Source: Natrinema soli (GTDB lineage Archaea > Halobacteriota > Halobacteria > Halobacteriales > Natrialbaceae). From it: a DNA stretch of 14,307 nucleotides. The notes beneath the pieces are model-generated. The model did not search any database, was not told the origin of the DNA, and worked only from the letters and a program-made list of their open reading frames with translations. Positions 1 through 6,429 of the stretch are shown here, piece by piece; within the stretch, counting starts at the first letter, position 1; each line of letters begins with the position of its first letter. Made by a program: the position numbers and the translations under genes. The DNA is taken from NCBI RefSeq assembly GCF_028618695.1, contig NZ_JAQIVI010000738.1, forward strand, positions 1 through 14,307, given 5' to 3'.

Positions 1-19
1 CGCCGATCCGGCGACGGCG

Positions 20-361
20 GTGATGCCCCTCGAGGGAGTCGCCGACCGCGACGAGGGAGCGTCGGCGGACGGCGTCACCGAGGCGGAGACAGTGGAAACG
101 GCGGAGACGGACGTAACGACCGAGGAAGCGGGAGATGACGAGGGTACGAGGGCCGACGAGCAGACGGGCGGCTCCGAGCGGACCAGCCGCTTCGAGGTCT
201 ACGAGGACAGGGCGGGCCAGTGGCGCTGGCGTCTCGTCCACTGGAACGGCAACATCGTCGCCGACAGCGGCGAAGGCTACTCCTCCCGGTCCAACGCCGA
301 ACGAGCGGCCCGGAGCGTCATGCGCAGCGCTCCGTCCGCCACGATCCAGCGCCGCGACTGA
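20..361 (+). CDS. DUF1508 (YegP-type) domain protein, possibly 5'-truncated by window edge
   Basis: The C-terminal ~60 residues form one DUF1508 domain: the run FEVYEDRAGQWRWRLVH, then NGNIVADSGEGYSS, then a helix ending in MRSAP, is the typical signature of this small beta-alpha fold of unknown biochemical role, common as ~60-residue stand-alone proteins in haloarchaea. The N-terminal half is a Glu/Asp/Thr-rich, low-complexity acidic stretch with no recognisable domain. A GTG at 20 and an ATG at 23 are possible starts, but the frame stays open to base 2, so the real gene may begin outside the window and this may be a linker after another domain. It ends 10 bases before the convergent DUF547 gene. 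The domain is certain; the start is not. Confidence 0.85.
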   Translation: MMPLEGVADRDEGASADGVTEAETVETAETDVTTEEAGDDEGTRADEQTGGSERTSRFEVYEDRAGQWRWRLVHWNGNIVADSGEGYSSRSNAERAARSVMRSAPSATIQRRD

Positions 362-370
362 GACGAGGGA

Positions 371-1117
371 CTACCGACGGACGTCGTCGCCGTCGCCGTC
401 CATGTCGACGTCGAGGTCCGCCGACCAGTCGATGCGCTCGTACTCGAGCGACGGGGTCGCGTCGGTCGGGACGGCGTTGTATTCTCGGAGGAACGCGACG
501 ATACCGCTCGTTCCCCCGAAGTCGCCGCGAAACCGTCGGAAGAGCCGCGGGACCGTCGCAGTACCGCCCTCGGGATCGTAGGTGACGTTCTCCTCGAGGA
601 ACCACTCGATGGCGATATCGAGTTCCTCGTCGACGTCTCGCGGCGAGTAGATCGCGGTCGGGGGGCAGTGGTCGTCGCCGTGGCTCAGCGCGAAGTGGAT
701 CCGCGGATCGCACTCCGCGAGGCGGAACTGGCGCTCGAACGCCGTGGGAAACGGCCGCGGGAGGTAGCCGAGGCCCCACGGCAGTTTCGAACTCCGGAGC
801 AGCCCGTGTTCGATGTCGTTGAGACTCAGCCAGACCCCGCTGACGGGGACCTGATCGCGCGCGAAGAACTTCCACTGGTCGAGCAACCCGCCCTCGAACA
901 GCTCGTCATCCGCCTCTTCCTCCAGCAGGAGCTGGGCGTACGCGTTGTAACAGTTGAGCCAGAAGGACAGTTTGCCCTCGCGATTGGACAGCGCTCGGTC
1001 CAGTTGCGACCGCTCGAGCGTCGCCAGGCGCTCCCGAAACGGATCGGCATCGCCCTCCGTTTTGACCGTATAGAGGAGATCGGCCGAGAGCGAGAGGGGA
1101 TCGAGCTGAGTCGACAT
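371..1117 (-). CDS. DUF547 domain-containing protein
   Basis: This 248-residue soluble protein carries the hallmarks of DUF547 in order: FWLNCYNAYA (residues 52-61), SLNDIEHGLLR (98-108), DPRIHFALSHGDDHCPP (137-153, with a conserved His/Cys) and a Tyr/Pro-rich segment leading to the C terminus. DUF547 is widespread in bacteria, plants and archaea; a papain-like/transglutaminase-like fold has been suggested, but no reaction is established, so I assign none. No signal peptide or membrane segment is visible. The ATG at 1117 is preceded on its own strand by a TATA-like CTTCAAG at 1144-1150, about 27-33 bases away, which fits a leaderless start. It is divergent from the AI-2E permease and convergent with the DUF1508 gene. 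The very acidic C-terminal tail (WSADLDVDMDGDGDD) is typical of halophilic proteins. Confidence 0.88.
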   Translation of the reverse strand: MSTQLDPLSLSADLLYTVKTEGDADPFRERLATLERSQLDRALSNREGKLSFWLNCYNAYAQLLLEEEADDELFEGGLLDQWKFFARDQVPVSGVWLSLNDIEHGLLRSSKLPWGLGYLPRPFPTAFERQFRLAECDPRIHFALSHGDDHCPPTAIYSPRDVDEELDIAIEWFLEENVTYDPEGGTATVPRLFRRFRGDFGGTSGIVAFLREYNAVPTDATPSLEYERIDWSADLDVDMDGDGDDVRR

Positions 1118-1142
1118 TCGTGTGGGAGTTCACCAACCAGGC

Positions 1143-1198
1143 CCTTGAAGCCGTGTGACGGCTCTCTGCGACAGTCCTGACTGAAGACACGTTCAAGG
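1143..1198. promoter_or_regulatory. Inverted repeat in the divergent DUF547/AI-2E promoter region
   Basis: CCTTGAA at 1143-1149 is mirrored by TTCAAGG at 1192-1198. A second matching block (CGTGT at 1152-1156, ACACG at 1187-1191) lies just inside, offset by two bases. The left arm overlaps the TATA-like element of the minus-strand gene. This could be a shared operator or chance symmetry of the two promoters; no regulator for it is visible nearby. Confidence 0.3.
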
Positions 1199-1203
1199 CG
1201 TGG

Positions 1204-1210
1204 TTTTATT
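1204..1210 (+). promoter_or_regulatory. TATA-like box for the AI-2E permease
   Basis: TTTTATT lies 19-25 bases before the ATG at 1229 but only 4-10 bases before the ATG at 1214. The spacing favours a leaderless transcript starting at or near 1229, so the upstream ATG probably lies in promoter DNA. An inverted repeat (ACGGCC at 1217-1222, GGCCGT at 1231-1236) spans the predicted transcription start. Confidence 0.5.
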
Positions 1211-1228
1211 TCGATGACGGCCGAAATA

Positions 1229-2254
1229 ATGGCCGTGAATCTCAGCAAGGGATTTCTCCTGGCCCTCGTCGGACTCTTCGCGTACCTCTCGCTGTTGCTC
1301 GCGCTTCCGTTCCTCCAGTACATCCTCGGGGCCATTCTCGTCGCCTACATCCTCTATCCGGTCCAGGGACGCCTCGAGCGGCGGGTCTCACCGCCAATCG
1401 CCGCGTTCGCGCTCGTCCTGCTGGCGGTCGCAGTCGTCGTCGTCCCGCTCGTCATTATCGTCGCGGTGGTCGCCAGCGACGCCCGGCGGCTCATCGAAAA
1501 CACCGAGACCGAATCGTTCCAGACGGCCGAAATCGAGCGAATTATCGAGGGACAAACGGGCGTGAGCGTCGATATAACGTCCACGCTTGCCGACTCCGCG
1601 CAGGGCATCGGGGGGATGGCCCTCGAGCAGTCGACCGCGTGGTTCAGCGCGCTGACGCACACGCTCGTCGGGCTCGGACTCGCGCTCTTCCTGCTCTACT
1701 ACCTGCTCAAGGACGGGAGCGAGCTACTCGCCTGGATTCGGGAGTTGACGCCGCTCCCGGACGAGGCCCAGGACGACTTCTACCGAGAGCTGGACGCGGT
1801 GATGTGGGCCGTCCTCGCGGGCCACGTCCTGGTCGCGATCATTCAGGGATCCATCGCCGGGCTGGGGCTGTTCGCAACCGGCGTACCGAACGCCGTGTTC
1901 TGGACGGTCGTCATGATCATCCTCTCGTTGATCCCGCTGGTCGGGTCGTTCCTGGTGTGGGGGCCGGCCGTGCTCTTCCTCTTCCTGACGGGCGAGCCGT
2001 TGCTCGCCGTGGCGCTCTTCGCCTACAGCACGGTCGTCGTCGGCCTCTCGGACGACTACCTCCGTCCGATCCTCGTCGACCGCTACGCCGATCTCAACCC
2101 CGCCGTCATCATCCTCGGCGTCCTCGGCGGCGTCTACGCATTCGGCATCATGGGGCTGTTCTACGGCCCCGTCGTCCTCGGCGCGCTGATGGCGACGCTG
2201 GACGTGATGAAGGACCACTACAACTCGCTCGAGGAGACGCCCGGAATGCAGTAA
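1229..2254 (+). CDS. AI-2E family transporter (PerM-type permease)
   Basis: This is an integral membrane protein of 341 residues from the ATG at 1229 (346 if the ATG at 1214 is used). Hydrophobic segments come as an N-terminal pair, a third segment followed by a polar region, and a C-terminal cluster of about four, the usual layout of the AI-2E exporter/PerM family (usual length ~330-370). Family-like stretches include FLLYYLLKDG after the central hydrophilic region and GLSDDYLRPILV, then NPAVIILGVLGGVYAFGIMGLFYGPV near the end (a short run of the family's conserved Pro/Gly-rich C-terminal block). Some members export autoinducer-2 and others act as cation/proton antiporters, so the substrate is unknown. 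The start choice rests on TATA spacing and on the hydrophobic segment beginning directly after MAVNLSKG. It ends 42 bases before the convergent winged-helix gene. Confidence 0.9.
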   Translation: MAVNLSKGFLLALVGLFAYLSLLLALPFLQYILGAILVAYILYPVQGRLERRVSPPIAAFALVLLAVAVVVVPLVIIVAVVASDARRLIENTETESFQTAEIERIIEGQTGVSVDITSTLADSAQGIGGMALEQSTAWFSALTHTLVGLGLALFLLYYLLKDGSELLAWIRELTPLPDEAQDDFYRELDAVMWAVLAGHVLVAIIQGSIAGLGLFATGVPNAVFWTVVMIILSLIPLVGSFLVWGPAVLFLFLTGEPLLAVALFAYSTVVVGLSDDYLRPILVDRYADLNPAVIILGVLGGVYAFGIMGLFYGPVVLGALMATLDVMKDHYNSLEETPGMQ

Positions 2255-2296
2255 CTGCCGAAACGGGGTCTGCCTGCAGTGACGAACGAACGGCGG

Positions 2297-2824
2297 CTAC
2301 CGCGTCTCGTCGGTGCCCGCGAGTAACTCGTCGACGAGTCGCGTGAAGCGATCGACGAACCGGTCCGGTACCGTCGGCGTCACCGTCGTCAACAGCCGAC
2401 CGGTCGCGTCGGGATCTGCGAGCGTGAGGACGACGCGGTTTCGCTCGTCGTATCGTTTATCGACGATCTCGTGGTCGACCAGCCGATCGAGGTGGTACTC
2501 GAGCGTGCTGCGGGCGACACCGAGTGCATCGGCGACGTCGGCGGGCGCGGCGGGTTCGCGTTCGATCAGGTGGGTGACGATCTCGCGGGTGGTTTCCCGG
2601 CGGAACAGCGCCAGCGCGGTCCGCTCCCACGCGTCGTACGTCGGCGGGTAGTAGTGGGTCCGGCCGTACCACTCCTCGCGGACGAGCCGGTCGTCCTCGA
2701 GCAGGCGACGAATGTGGTACTGGACCTGTCCCGGCGCGAACGCCGACTCCCTGACGAGTTCGTTGAAGTGAACGCCGGCGTTGGCGCGAACGTGGGCGTG
2801 AATCTCCTGTCTTGTCTCTGTCAT
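2297..2824 (-). CDS. Tandem winged-helix transcriptional regulator
   Basis: The 175-residue protein holds two winged helix-turn-helix units. The first covers about residues 5-60 (VHFNELVRESAFAPGQVQYH, then RRLLEDDRLV and the wing WYGRTHYYP). The second covers about 75-135 (a ...PADVADALGVARSTLEYHL recognition region, then DEIVDKRY-like wing residues). Both contain the Q/L-x-YHI/HL pattern of ArsR/MarR-like archaeal regulators, which normally dimerise and bind promoter DNA. No ligand domain or metal-binding cysteines are seen. It is divergent from a small membrane protein at 3065; in haloarchaea such regulators often sit beside small membrane proteins, suggesting a linked pair. On its own strand a TATAT-like element lies at about 2879-2885 and a GGAGGG at about 16 bases before the ATG, so this mRNA probably has a leader. 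Binding site and target are unknown. Confidence 0.88.
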   Translation of the reverse strand: MTETRQEIHAHVRANAGVHFNELVRESAFAPGQVQYHIRRLLEDDRLVREEWYGRTHYYPPTYDAWERTALALFRRETTREIVTHLIEREPAAPADVADALGVARSTLEYHLDRLVDHEIVDKRYDERNRVVLTLADPDATGRLLTTVTPTVPDRFVDRFTRLVDELLAGTDETR

Positions 2825-3064
2825 CGGTGGCTGTGATTACCCTCCCGTCGGGTCGTGTCGTCGCCTAGCGCCACGGTCCATATAACGGCTGTCCCGCGTT
2901 CCCAGTCATCGAGAACCGATCGCTCGCCGCCTCGAGAGCGCGACGATGGTGGCGGAGCGGTATCCGACGGCTCGAGCGACGAGGGGCTACCGGATCAGAA
3001 CGGGTACCGAAGCGAATAGGTGGGTGTCTATCCGATTACGGGTATCGATCGCATGGTGCTCGCA

Positions 3065-3400
3065 ATGTCGTTCGCCGACGAGTGGCTCGATCCGCAGCTC
3101 GCGCCCGTCCTCGTCGCGGTCATCGTCCTCGCCGTCGTCGGAACGACGGCGCTGTTCGTCGTCGGACTCGTCGCCTATTCCCGGCGTCGGACGACCCGTT
3201 ACTCCCTGATCACCGTCGTTCTGGGAGTGCTGGTCGTCCGGTCGGTGACCGGACTGGGAACCGTCCTCGGACTCGTTCCCATGACGGTCCACCACCTCGT
3301 CGAGCACGGCTTCGACTTCCTGATAGCCGTGCTGGTCCTCTACGCGGTCTATCGAAGCGGCCCGACGAGCGGGACCGGTTCTCGAGAACCCGACGAGTGA
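3065..3400 (+). CDS. Small multi-pass membrane protein (DUF7471-like)
   Basis: From the ATG at 3065 this is 111 residues with three hydrophobic helices: PVLVAVIVLAVVGTTALFVVGLVAY, a second around YSLITVVLGVLVVRSVTGLG, and a third around FDFLIAVLVLYAVY (each described here by short excerpts). The tail is polar and acidic. It resembles small haloarchaeal membrane proteins I recall as DUF7471, found next to winged-helix regulators as here; the family name is from memory. Alternative starts are the ATG at 3053 and a GTG at 3020, but a TATA-like GATTAC at 3034-3039 is 26-31 bases before 3065, supporting the later ATG. The histidines in MTVHHLVEHG, between the second and third helices, could bind metal or haem, but that is speculation. 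It may sense a membrane signal for the divergent regulator. Confidence 0.72.
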   Translation: MSFADEWLDPQLAPVLVAVIVLAVVGTTALFVVGLVAYSRRRTTRYSLITVVLGVLVVRSVTGLGTVLGLVPMTVHHLVEHGFDFLIAVLVLYAVYRSGPTSGTGSREPDE

Positions 3401-3422
3401 CGCGGGTTCGCCGTCGCTGCGA

Positions 3423-3446
3423 CCGACCCGGATCCGTCGGGCTTTT
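3423..3446 (+). terminator. Short hairpin with T-run after the small membrane protein
   Basis: CCGAC (3423-3427) pairs with GTCGG (3436-3440) around an 8-base loop and is followed by GCTTTT. It lies 23 bases after the stop codon at 3400 and could end that transcript. The T-run may instead be the TATA-like element of the next gene, so this call is tentative. Confidence 0.3.
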
Positions 3447-3478
3447 GGCGTCCCGCGCCCGACGATGTGACGAGACGG

Positions 3479-4732
3479 ATGGCCCGGTATCACATCGAAA
3501 CGTACGGCTGTACGTCGAACCGCGGGGAGAGTCGCGAGATCGAGCGGCGGCTCCGCGACGCGGGCCATTACCAGGTCGACGGTCCGGGCGAGGCCGACGT
3601 CGCCATCCTCAACACCTGCACCGTCGTCGAAAAGACCGAGCGCAACATGCTCCGGCGGGCCGAGGAGCTGGCCGACGAGACGGCCGACCTCTTCATCACG
3701 GGCTGTATGGCCCTCGCGCAGGGCGAGGAGTTCGCGCGGGCGAACGTCGACGGGCAGGTCCTCCACTGGGACGAGGTGCCCGAAGCCGTCACCAACGGCG
3801 AGTGTCCGACGACCACGCCCGACGCCGAACCGATCCTCGACGGCGTCGTCGGCATCCTCCCCATCGCGCGCGGGTGCATGTCCGACTGCTCGTACTGCAT
3901 CACCAAACAGGCGACCGGCAAGATCGACTCGCCGCCGATCGAGGAAAACGTCGAAAAGGCCCGCGCGCTGATCCACGCCGGCGCGAAGGAGATCCGCATC
4001 ACCGGACAGGACACCGGCGTCTACGGCTGGGACGAGGGTGAGCGCACGCTCCACCGCCTGCTCGAGGAAATCTGCGAGATCGAGGGCGATTTCCGCGTCC
4101 GCGTGGGGATGGCCAATCCGAAGGGCGTCCACGGCATCCGCGAGGAGTTGGCCGACGTCTTCGCCGCGAACGAGGAGCTGTACGATTTCCTCCACGCGCC
4201 CGTTCAGTCCGGGAGCGACGACGTGCTGGGAGACATGCGACGCCAGCATCAGGTCGAGGAGTACCTCGAGGTCGTCGAGACGTTCGACGCGACCCTCGAC
4301 TACTGGACGCTGTCGACGGATTTCATCGTCGGCTTCCCGACCGAGACCGACCGCGACCACGCGCAGTCGATGGCGCTGCTCCGCGAGACGCGCCCGGAGA
4401 AGATTAACGTCACCCGCTTCTCGAAGCGGCCCGGCACCGACGCCGCCGAGCTGAAGGGACTGGGCGGCACGATCAAGAAGGAGCGCTCGAAGGAAATGAG
4501 CGCGGTCAAGCGCGATATCGTCGCCGACGCCTACGCCGACATGGTCGGCGAGACGCGCGAGAACGTCCTGGTCGTCGAGCAGGGCACCGCCGACTCCGTG
4601 AAGTGTCGCGACTCGGCCTACCGGCAGATAATCGTGCAGAACGCGAGCGACTACGGTATAGAGCCCGGCGATTTCGTCGACCTCGAGGTGACGGCCCACG
4701 AGACGATGTACGCGTTCGGAACACCGATCTGA
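3479..4732 (+). CDS. tRNA (N6-L-threonylcarbamoyladenosine(37)-C2)-methylthiotransferase (radical SAM)
   Basis: This 417-residue protein has the three-domain layout of MiaB/MtaB/CDKAL1 enzymes. An N-terminal UPF0004 domain carries the auxiliary [4Fe-4S] cysteines C11 (ETYGCTSNRG), C47 (LNTCTVV) and C76 (TGCMA). A radical SAM domain has the CX3CX2C motif C133/C137/C140 (RGCMSDCSYC). A C-terminal TRAM-type RNA-binding domain begins near LVVEQGTADSVK. It matches the archaeal/eukaryotic e-MtaB branch, which converts t6A to ms2t6A at position 37 of ANN-decoding tRNAs, using SAM and a sulfur donor to stabilise codon pairing. An in-frame GTG at 3467 would add four residues; ATG 3479 gives the conserved MARYHIETYGC start. 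A TATA-like CTTTTGG lies at 3442-3448. All six cluster cysteines are intact. It is convergent with the redoxin gene. Confidence 0.95.
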   Translation: MARYHIETYGCTSNRGESREIERRLRDAGHYQVDGPGEADVAILNTCTVVEKTERNMLRRAEELADETADLFITGCMALAQGEEFARANVDGQVLHWDEVPEAVTNGECPTTTPDAEPILDGVVGILPIARGCMSDCSYCITKQATGKIDSPPIEENVEKARALIHAGAKEIRITGQDTGVYGWDEGERTLHRLLEEICEIEGDFRVRVGMANPKGVHGIREELADVFAANEELYDFLHAPVQSGSDDVLGDMRRQHQVEEYLEVVETFDATLDYWTLSTDFIVGFPTETDRDHAQSMALLRETRPEKINVTRFSKRPGTDAAELKGLGGTIKKERSKEMSAVKRDIVADAYADMVGETRENVLVVEQGTADSVKCRDSAYRQIIVQNASDYGIEPGDFVDLEVTAHETMYAFGTPI

Positions 4733-4759
4733 CGCGACGACTGCCCCTTTTCAACCCGT

Positions 4760-5239
4760 TCAGAGGGCTGCAACGGCCTCCTCGATCTCCTCGCGAGGGA
4801 GCGGCGAGATCCAGTCGTCCGCGACGAAGGCGTACCGTACCTCGCGCTCCGGATCGAGAACGAACGCGGAGCGCCACGGGGTCGAGACGTTCGCCATGTG
4901 ATCGCGGTCGACGAGCAGATCGAACGACGCGCTGACCTCGCCGTTCACGTCGGCGAAAAAACGGAAGTCCGGCTCGTCCAGCCAGCGGAGGAACTCGTTT
5001 TGCGCGTAGGGGCCGTCGCGGCTCACGCCGAGTACCGAAACATCGTCGAGTTCGCCCCAGCCGGCGCGAACGAACTGTTTCCACCAGTTCCGTGCGATGG
5101 CGCTGAACGCGAAGCCGGTCGACACCAGGACGCCGCCTCGAGCGCCGAGCGCGTCGGCAAGCGTCGTCGAGCGGAACGTTTCGCCGTCACAGAGGAGCGC
5201 CTCGAAGTCCGGAGCGGTCTCGCCCTCGGTCGGTGGCAT
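4760..5239 (-). CDS. Peroxiredoxin/AhpC-TSA-fold (redoxin) protein lacking the peroxidatic cysteine
   Basis: The 159-residue chain follows the AhpC/TSA pattern: GETAPDFEALLCDG at the N terminus (6-19), a beta strand GVLVSTGFAF (36-45) where the TxxC active loop should follow, an NEFLRWLDEPDFRFFADVNG segment typical of the family (quoted in part), and PWRSAFVLDPE (121-131), which keeps the conserved active-site-type Arg123. However, the loop reads TGFAFSAIARNWW (41-53): no Cys is present there. The only Cys in the whole protein is C17, near the N terminus and outside the active loop. It is therefore unlikely to be a classical thiol peroxidase and may be a structural or electron-transfer derivative. 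A minus-strand GGTTTTTCAC at 5261-5270 sits 22-31 bases before the start, and the gene shares its promoter region with the glutaredoxin. Confidence 0.82.
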   Translation of the reverse strand: MPPTEGETAPDFEALLCDGETFRSTTLADALGARGGVLVSTGFAFSAIARNWWKQFVRAGWGELDDVSVLGVSRDGPYAQNEFLRWLDEPDFRFFADVNGEVSASFDLLVDRDHMANVSTPWRSAFVLDPEREVRYAFVADDWISPLPREEIEEAVAAL

Positions 5240-5260
5240 ACGCGAGGATGCTCGCGCTGG

Positions 5261-5329
5261 GTGAAAAACCTCCGCTCCGCGGCCAAGCGGAGCGCCGGCG
5301 TACCGCCGCAGTTCGGCGTACCCTTTTCA
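5261..5329. promoter_or_regulatory. Divergent promoter region for redoxin and glutaredoxin genes
   Basis: On the minus strand GTTTTTC (within 5261-5270) lies about 25-29 bases before the redoxin ATG at 5239. On the plus strand CTTTTCA (5323-5329) lies 24-30 bases before the glutaredoxin ATG at 5353. Both spacings fit leaderless haloarchaeal promoters, so each gene has its own promoter in a shared 113-base gap. Confidence 0.5.
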
Positions 5330-5352
5330 GTGATCGCGCACAATCTATCCCC

Positions 5353-5589
5353 ATGCTCACGCTCTACCAGTTGGAAGGGTGTCCGTACTGCGAACTGGTC
5401 GCCGACCGCCTCGAGGAACTCGAGATCGACTACGACAGCGTCTGGGTCGAGGGACTGCACTCGAAGCGCGACGAGGTCAAGCGCGTCTCGGGCCAGCGGC
5501 AGGTCCCCGTCGTCGTCGACGAGGAGTACGGCGTGACGATGGCCGAATCCCAGCGGATTCTCGACTACCTCGAGACGACCCACGCCTGA
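5353..5589 (+). CDS. Glutaredoxin-like protein with CPYC active site
   Basis: A 78-residue thioredoxin-fold protein starting MLTLYQLEGCPYCELV. The dithiol motif C10-P-Y-C13 follows the first beta strand as in classical glutaredoxins, V51-P52 supplies the cis-proline, and the ESQRILDYLE helix (65-74) completes the fold; the GST N-terminal family shares this layout. Both redox cysteines are present, so it should catalyse thiol-disulfide exchange in the cytoplasm. Haloarchaea generally use gamma-glutamylcysteine rather than glutathione, so the natural partner thiol is probably different (inference). The frame is open upstream to 5233, but that part overlaps the promoter and its composition is not coding-like. 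It is divergent from the cysteine-less redoxin, hinting at a shared redox function. Confidence 0.88.
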   Translation: MLTLYQLEGCPYCELVADRLEELEIDYDSVWVEGLHSKRDEVKRVSGQRQVPVVVDEEYGVTMAESQRILDYLETTHA

Positions 5590-5613
5590 GACGGACTCCT
5601 GTCAGTCAGTCCC

Positions 5614-5645
5614 GGCGCACCCGCGAACAGCCATGCGGGTGCGCC
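5614..5645. repeat. Perfect 11-bp inverted repeat between convergent genes (likely transcription-end hairpin)
   Basis: GGCGCACCCGC (5614-5624) and GCGGGTGCGCC (5635-5645) are perfectly complementary around a 10-base loop. The element lies 24 bases after the glutaredoxin stop and about 60 bases after the cupin stop on the other strand. It has no following T-run, but its position between convergent genes suits a bidirectional terminator or an mRNA 3'-end stabiliser. Confidence 0.55.
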
Positions 5646-5704
5646 CGAACACAGTGACAGCAGACCGTCTGAGTTCGGTTTCGAGTCCGAGCCCGCTCCG
5701 TCCG

Positions 5705-6106
5705 TTACTCCTCGAGTCCGTGCGGATCGAGCCCGGGGTCCTCGACCGCGGGCGCACCGATCGCGAGCACGACTCCCTCTTCGTCGCCGACGTTGCGGTG
5801 GCCGTGTCCCACTTCCGGTTTGGCGATCCAGAACGTTCCCGGGCCGGCCTCGAGGAACGCTTCCTCGCCCGACCGTCCGAGTTTCAGCGAAAACTCGCCC
5901 TCGAGGACGTAATAGAGCTCTTCCTGTTCGGCGTGTGCGTGGTACCGGATCTCCTCGCCGGGCTCGAAGTACCAGAGCCTGACGTTGAGCGCGTCCGTCT
6001 CGAAGCACTCGTCGAGCGCGCGAATACGCAGATCCGGCGGGACCTCGTCAACGTCGGAGAGATCCGTGATCGGTACGTCGTCGGTGTGGATCACGTCGTA
6101 ATCCAT
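5705..6106 (-). CDS. Cupin domain-containing protein
   Basis: This 133-residue single-domain beta-barrel protein carries cupin motif 1 as G50-EEIRY-H56-A-H58, followed by E62/E63 and G70 (EELYYVLEG). Motif 2 is G90-TFWIAK-P97, then H101/H103 and N105 (GHGHRN). The His/His/Glu/His set would bind a divalent metal. The cupin superfamily covers many enzymes (dioxygenases, isomerases) and sensors, and nothing here fixes a substrate. The chosen start, ATG at 6106 (MDYDVIHTDD), is supported by a minus-strand ACTTTTGT at 6133-6140, 27-34 bases upstream. The same frame stays open far upstream to 6583, but that part runs into the HIT gene and is not the cupin. The promoter suggests it is expressed alone and not in an operon with HIT. 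Confidence 0.88.
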   Translation of the reverse strand: MDYDVIHTDDVPITDLSDVDEVPPDLRIRALDECFETDALNVRLWYFEPGEEIRYHAHAEQEELYYVLEGEFSLKLGRSGEEAFLEAGPGTFWIAKPEVGHGHRNVGDEEGVVLAIGAPAVEDPGLDPHGLEE

Positions 6107-6164
6107 GACACTCCACCCCACGACAACTGCCGACAAAAGTGTCCCGTCGAGTCCCCGATCGCCG

Positions 6165-6395
6165 AGCGAGGCGACACCGCAGCCGTTCGGTCGCTTTCCT
6201 CGAGGTACCACGTCCCGCTCCCGTCGCCGATGTCGTCGGTACCCGCTCGAACTCCCCGGTCCCCGGCCGACGCTGATCGGCTCCTCGAGCGACCGCGGCG
6301 TCGACGCCCCGAACTCGATCCCCTCCCGCTCGAGGCGCGCGACGATTTCGCGGGCGTGCTCCGAGCGGATGCGGCCGTCTGTGCTGCGGTCTGGA
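6165..6395 (-). pseudogene. Probable remnant of a frameshifted gene of unknown family
   Basis: The 323-base gap between the cupin start and the HIT stop has no intact gene, but coding signal on the minus strand. From about 6390 down to 6262 one frame has nearly every codon ending in G or C and reads plausibly (EHAREIVARLEREGIEF, then TPRSLEEPI). About 6260-6246 a second frame reads GTGEFERV. From about 6243 to 6170 a third frame reads DDIGDGSGTWYLEESDR, again strongly GC3-biased. No ATG or GTG start precedes the first part. Two indels of the same sign would join the pieces. I do not recognise the family. It could be a decayed gene or an assembly error in a G-rich run (around CCGGGGACCGGGG); a chance pattern in GC-rich DNA is less likely but possible. 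Confidence 0.4.
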
Positions 6396-6429
6396 TCGGG
6401 CGACGGGACGGTACTGACGCCGGAAATCG

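Noticed and set aside
783..800. tRNA-like TTCGAACTCC string
   Set aside because: It lies inside the DUF547 gene and has no matching acceptor, D or anticodon stems around it.
2987..4699. Long minus-strand open frame over the methylthiotransferase and membrane protein genes
   Set aside because: It is the antisense shadow of two clearly real genes; long stop-free antisense frames are normal in GC-rich haloarchaeal DNA.
5233..5352. Upstream extension of the glutaredoxin frame
   Set aside because: It overlaps the divergent promoter region, and the 78-residue form starting at 5353 already has a complete glutaredoxin fold.
6180..6210. Minus-strand GAGGAAAGCGACC resembling part of the RNase P RNA core
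   Set aside because: The archaeal core reads GAGGAAAGTCC and the other conserved parts are missing; here the bases fit the coding remnant.
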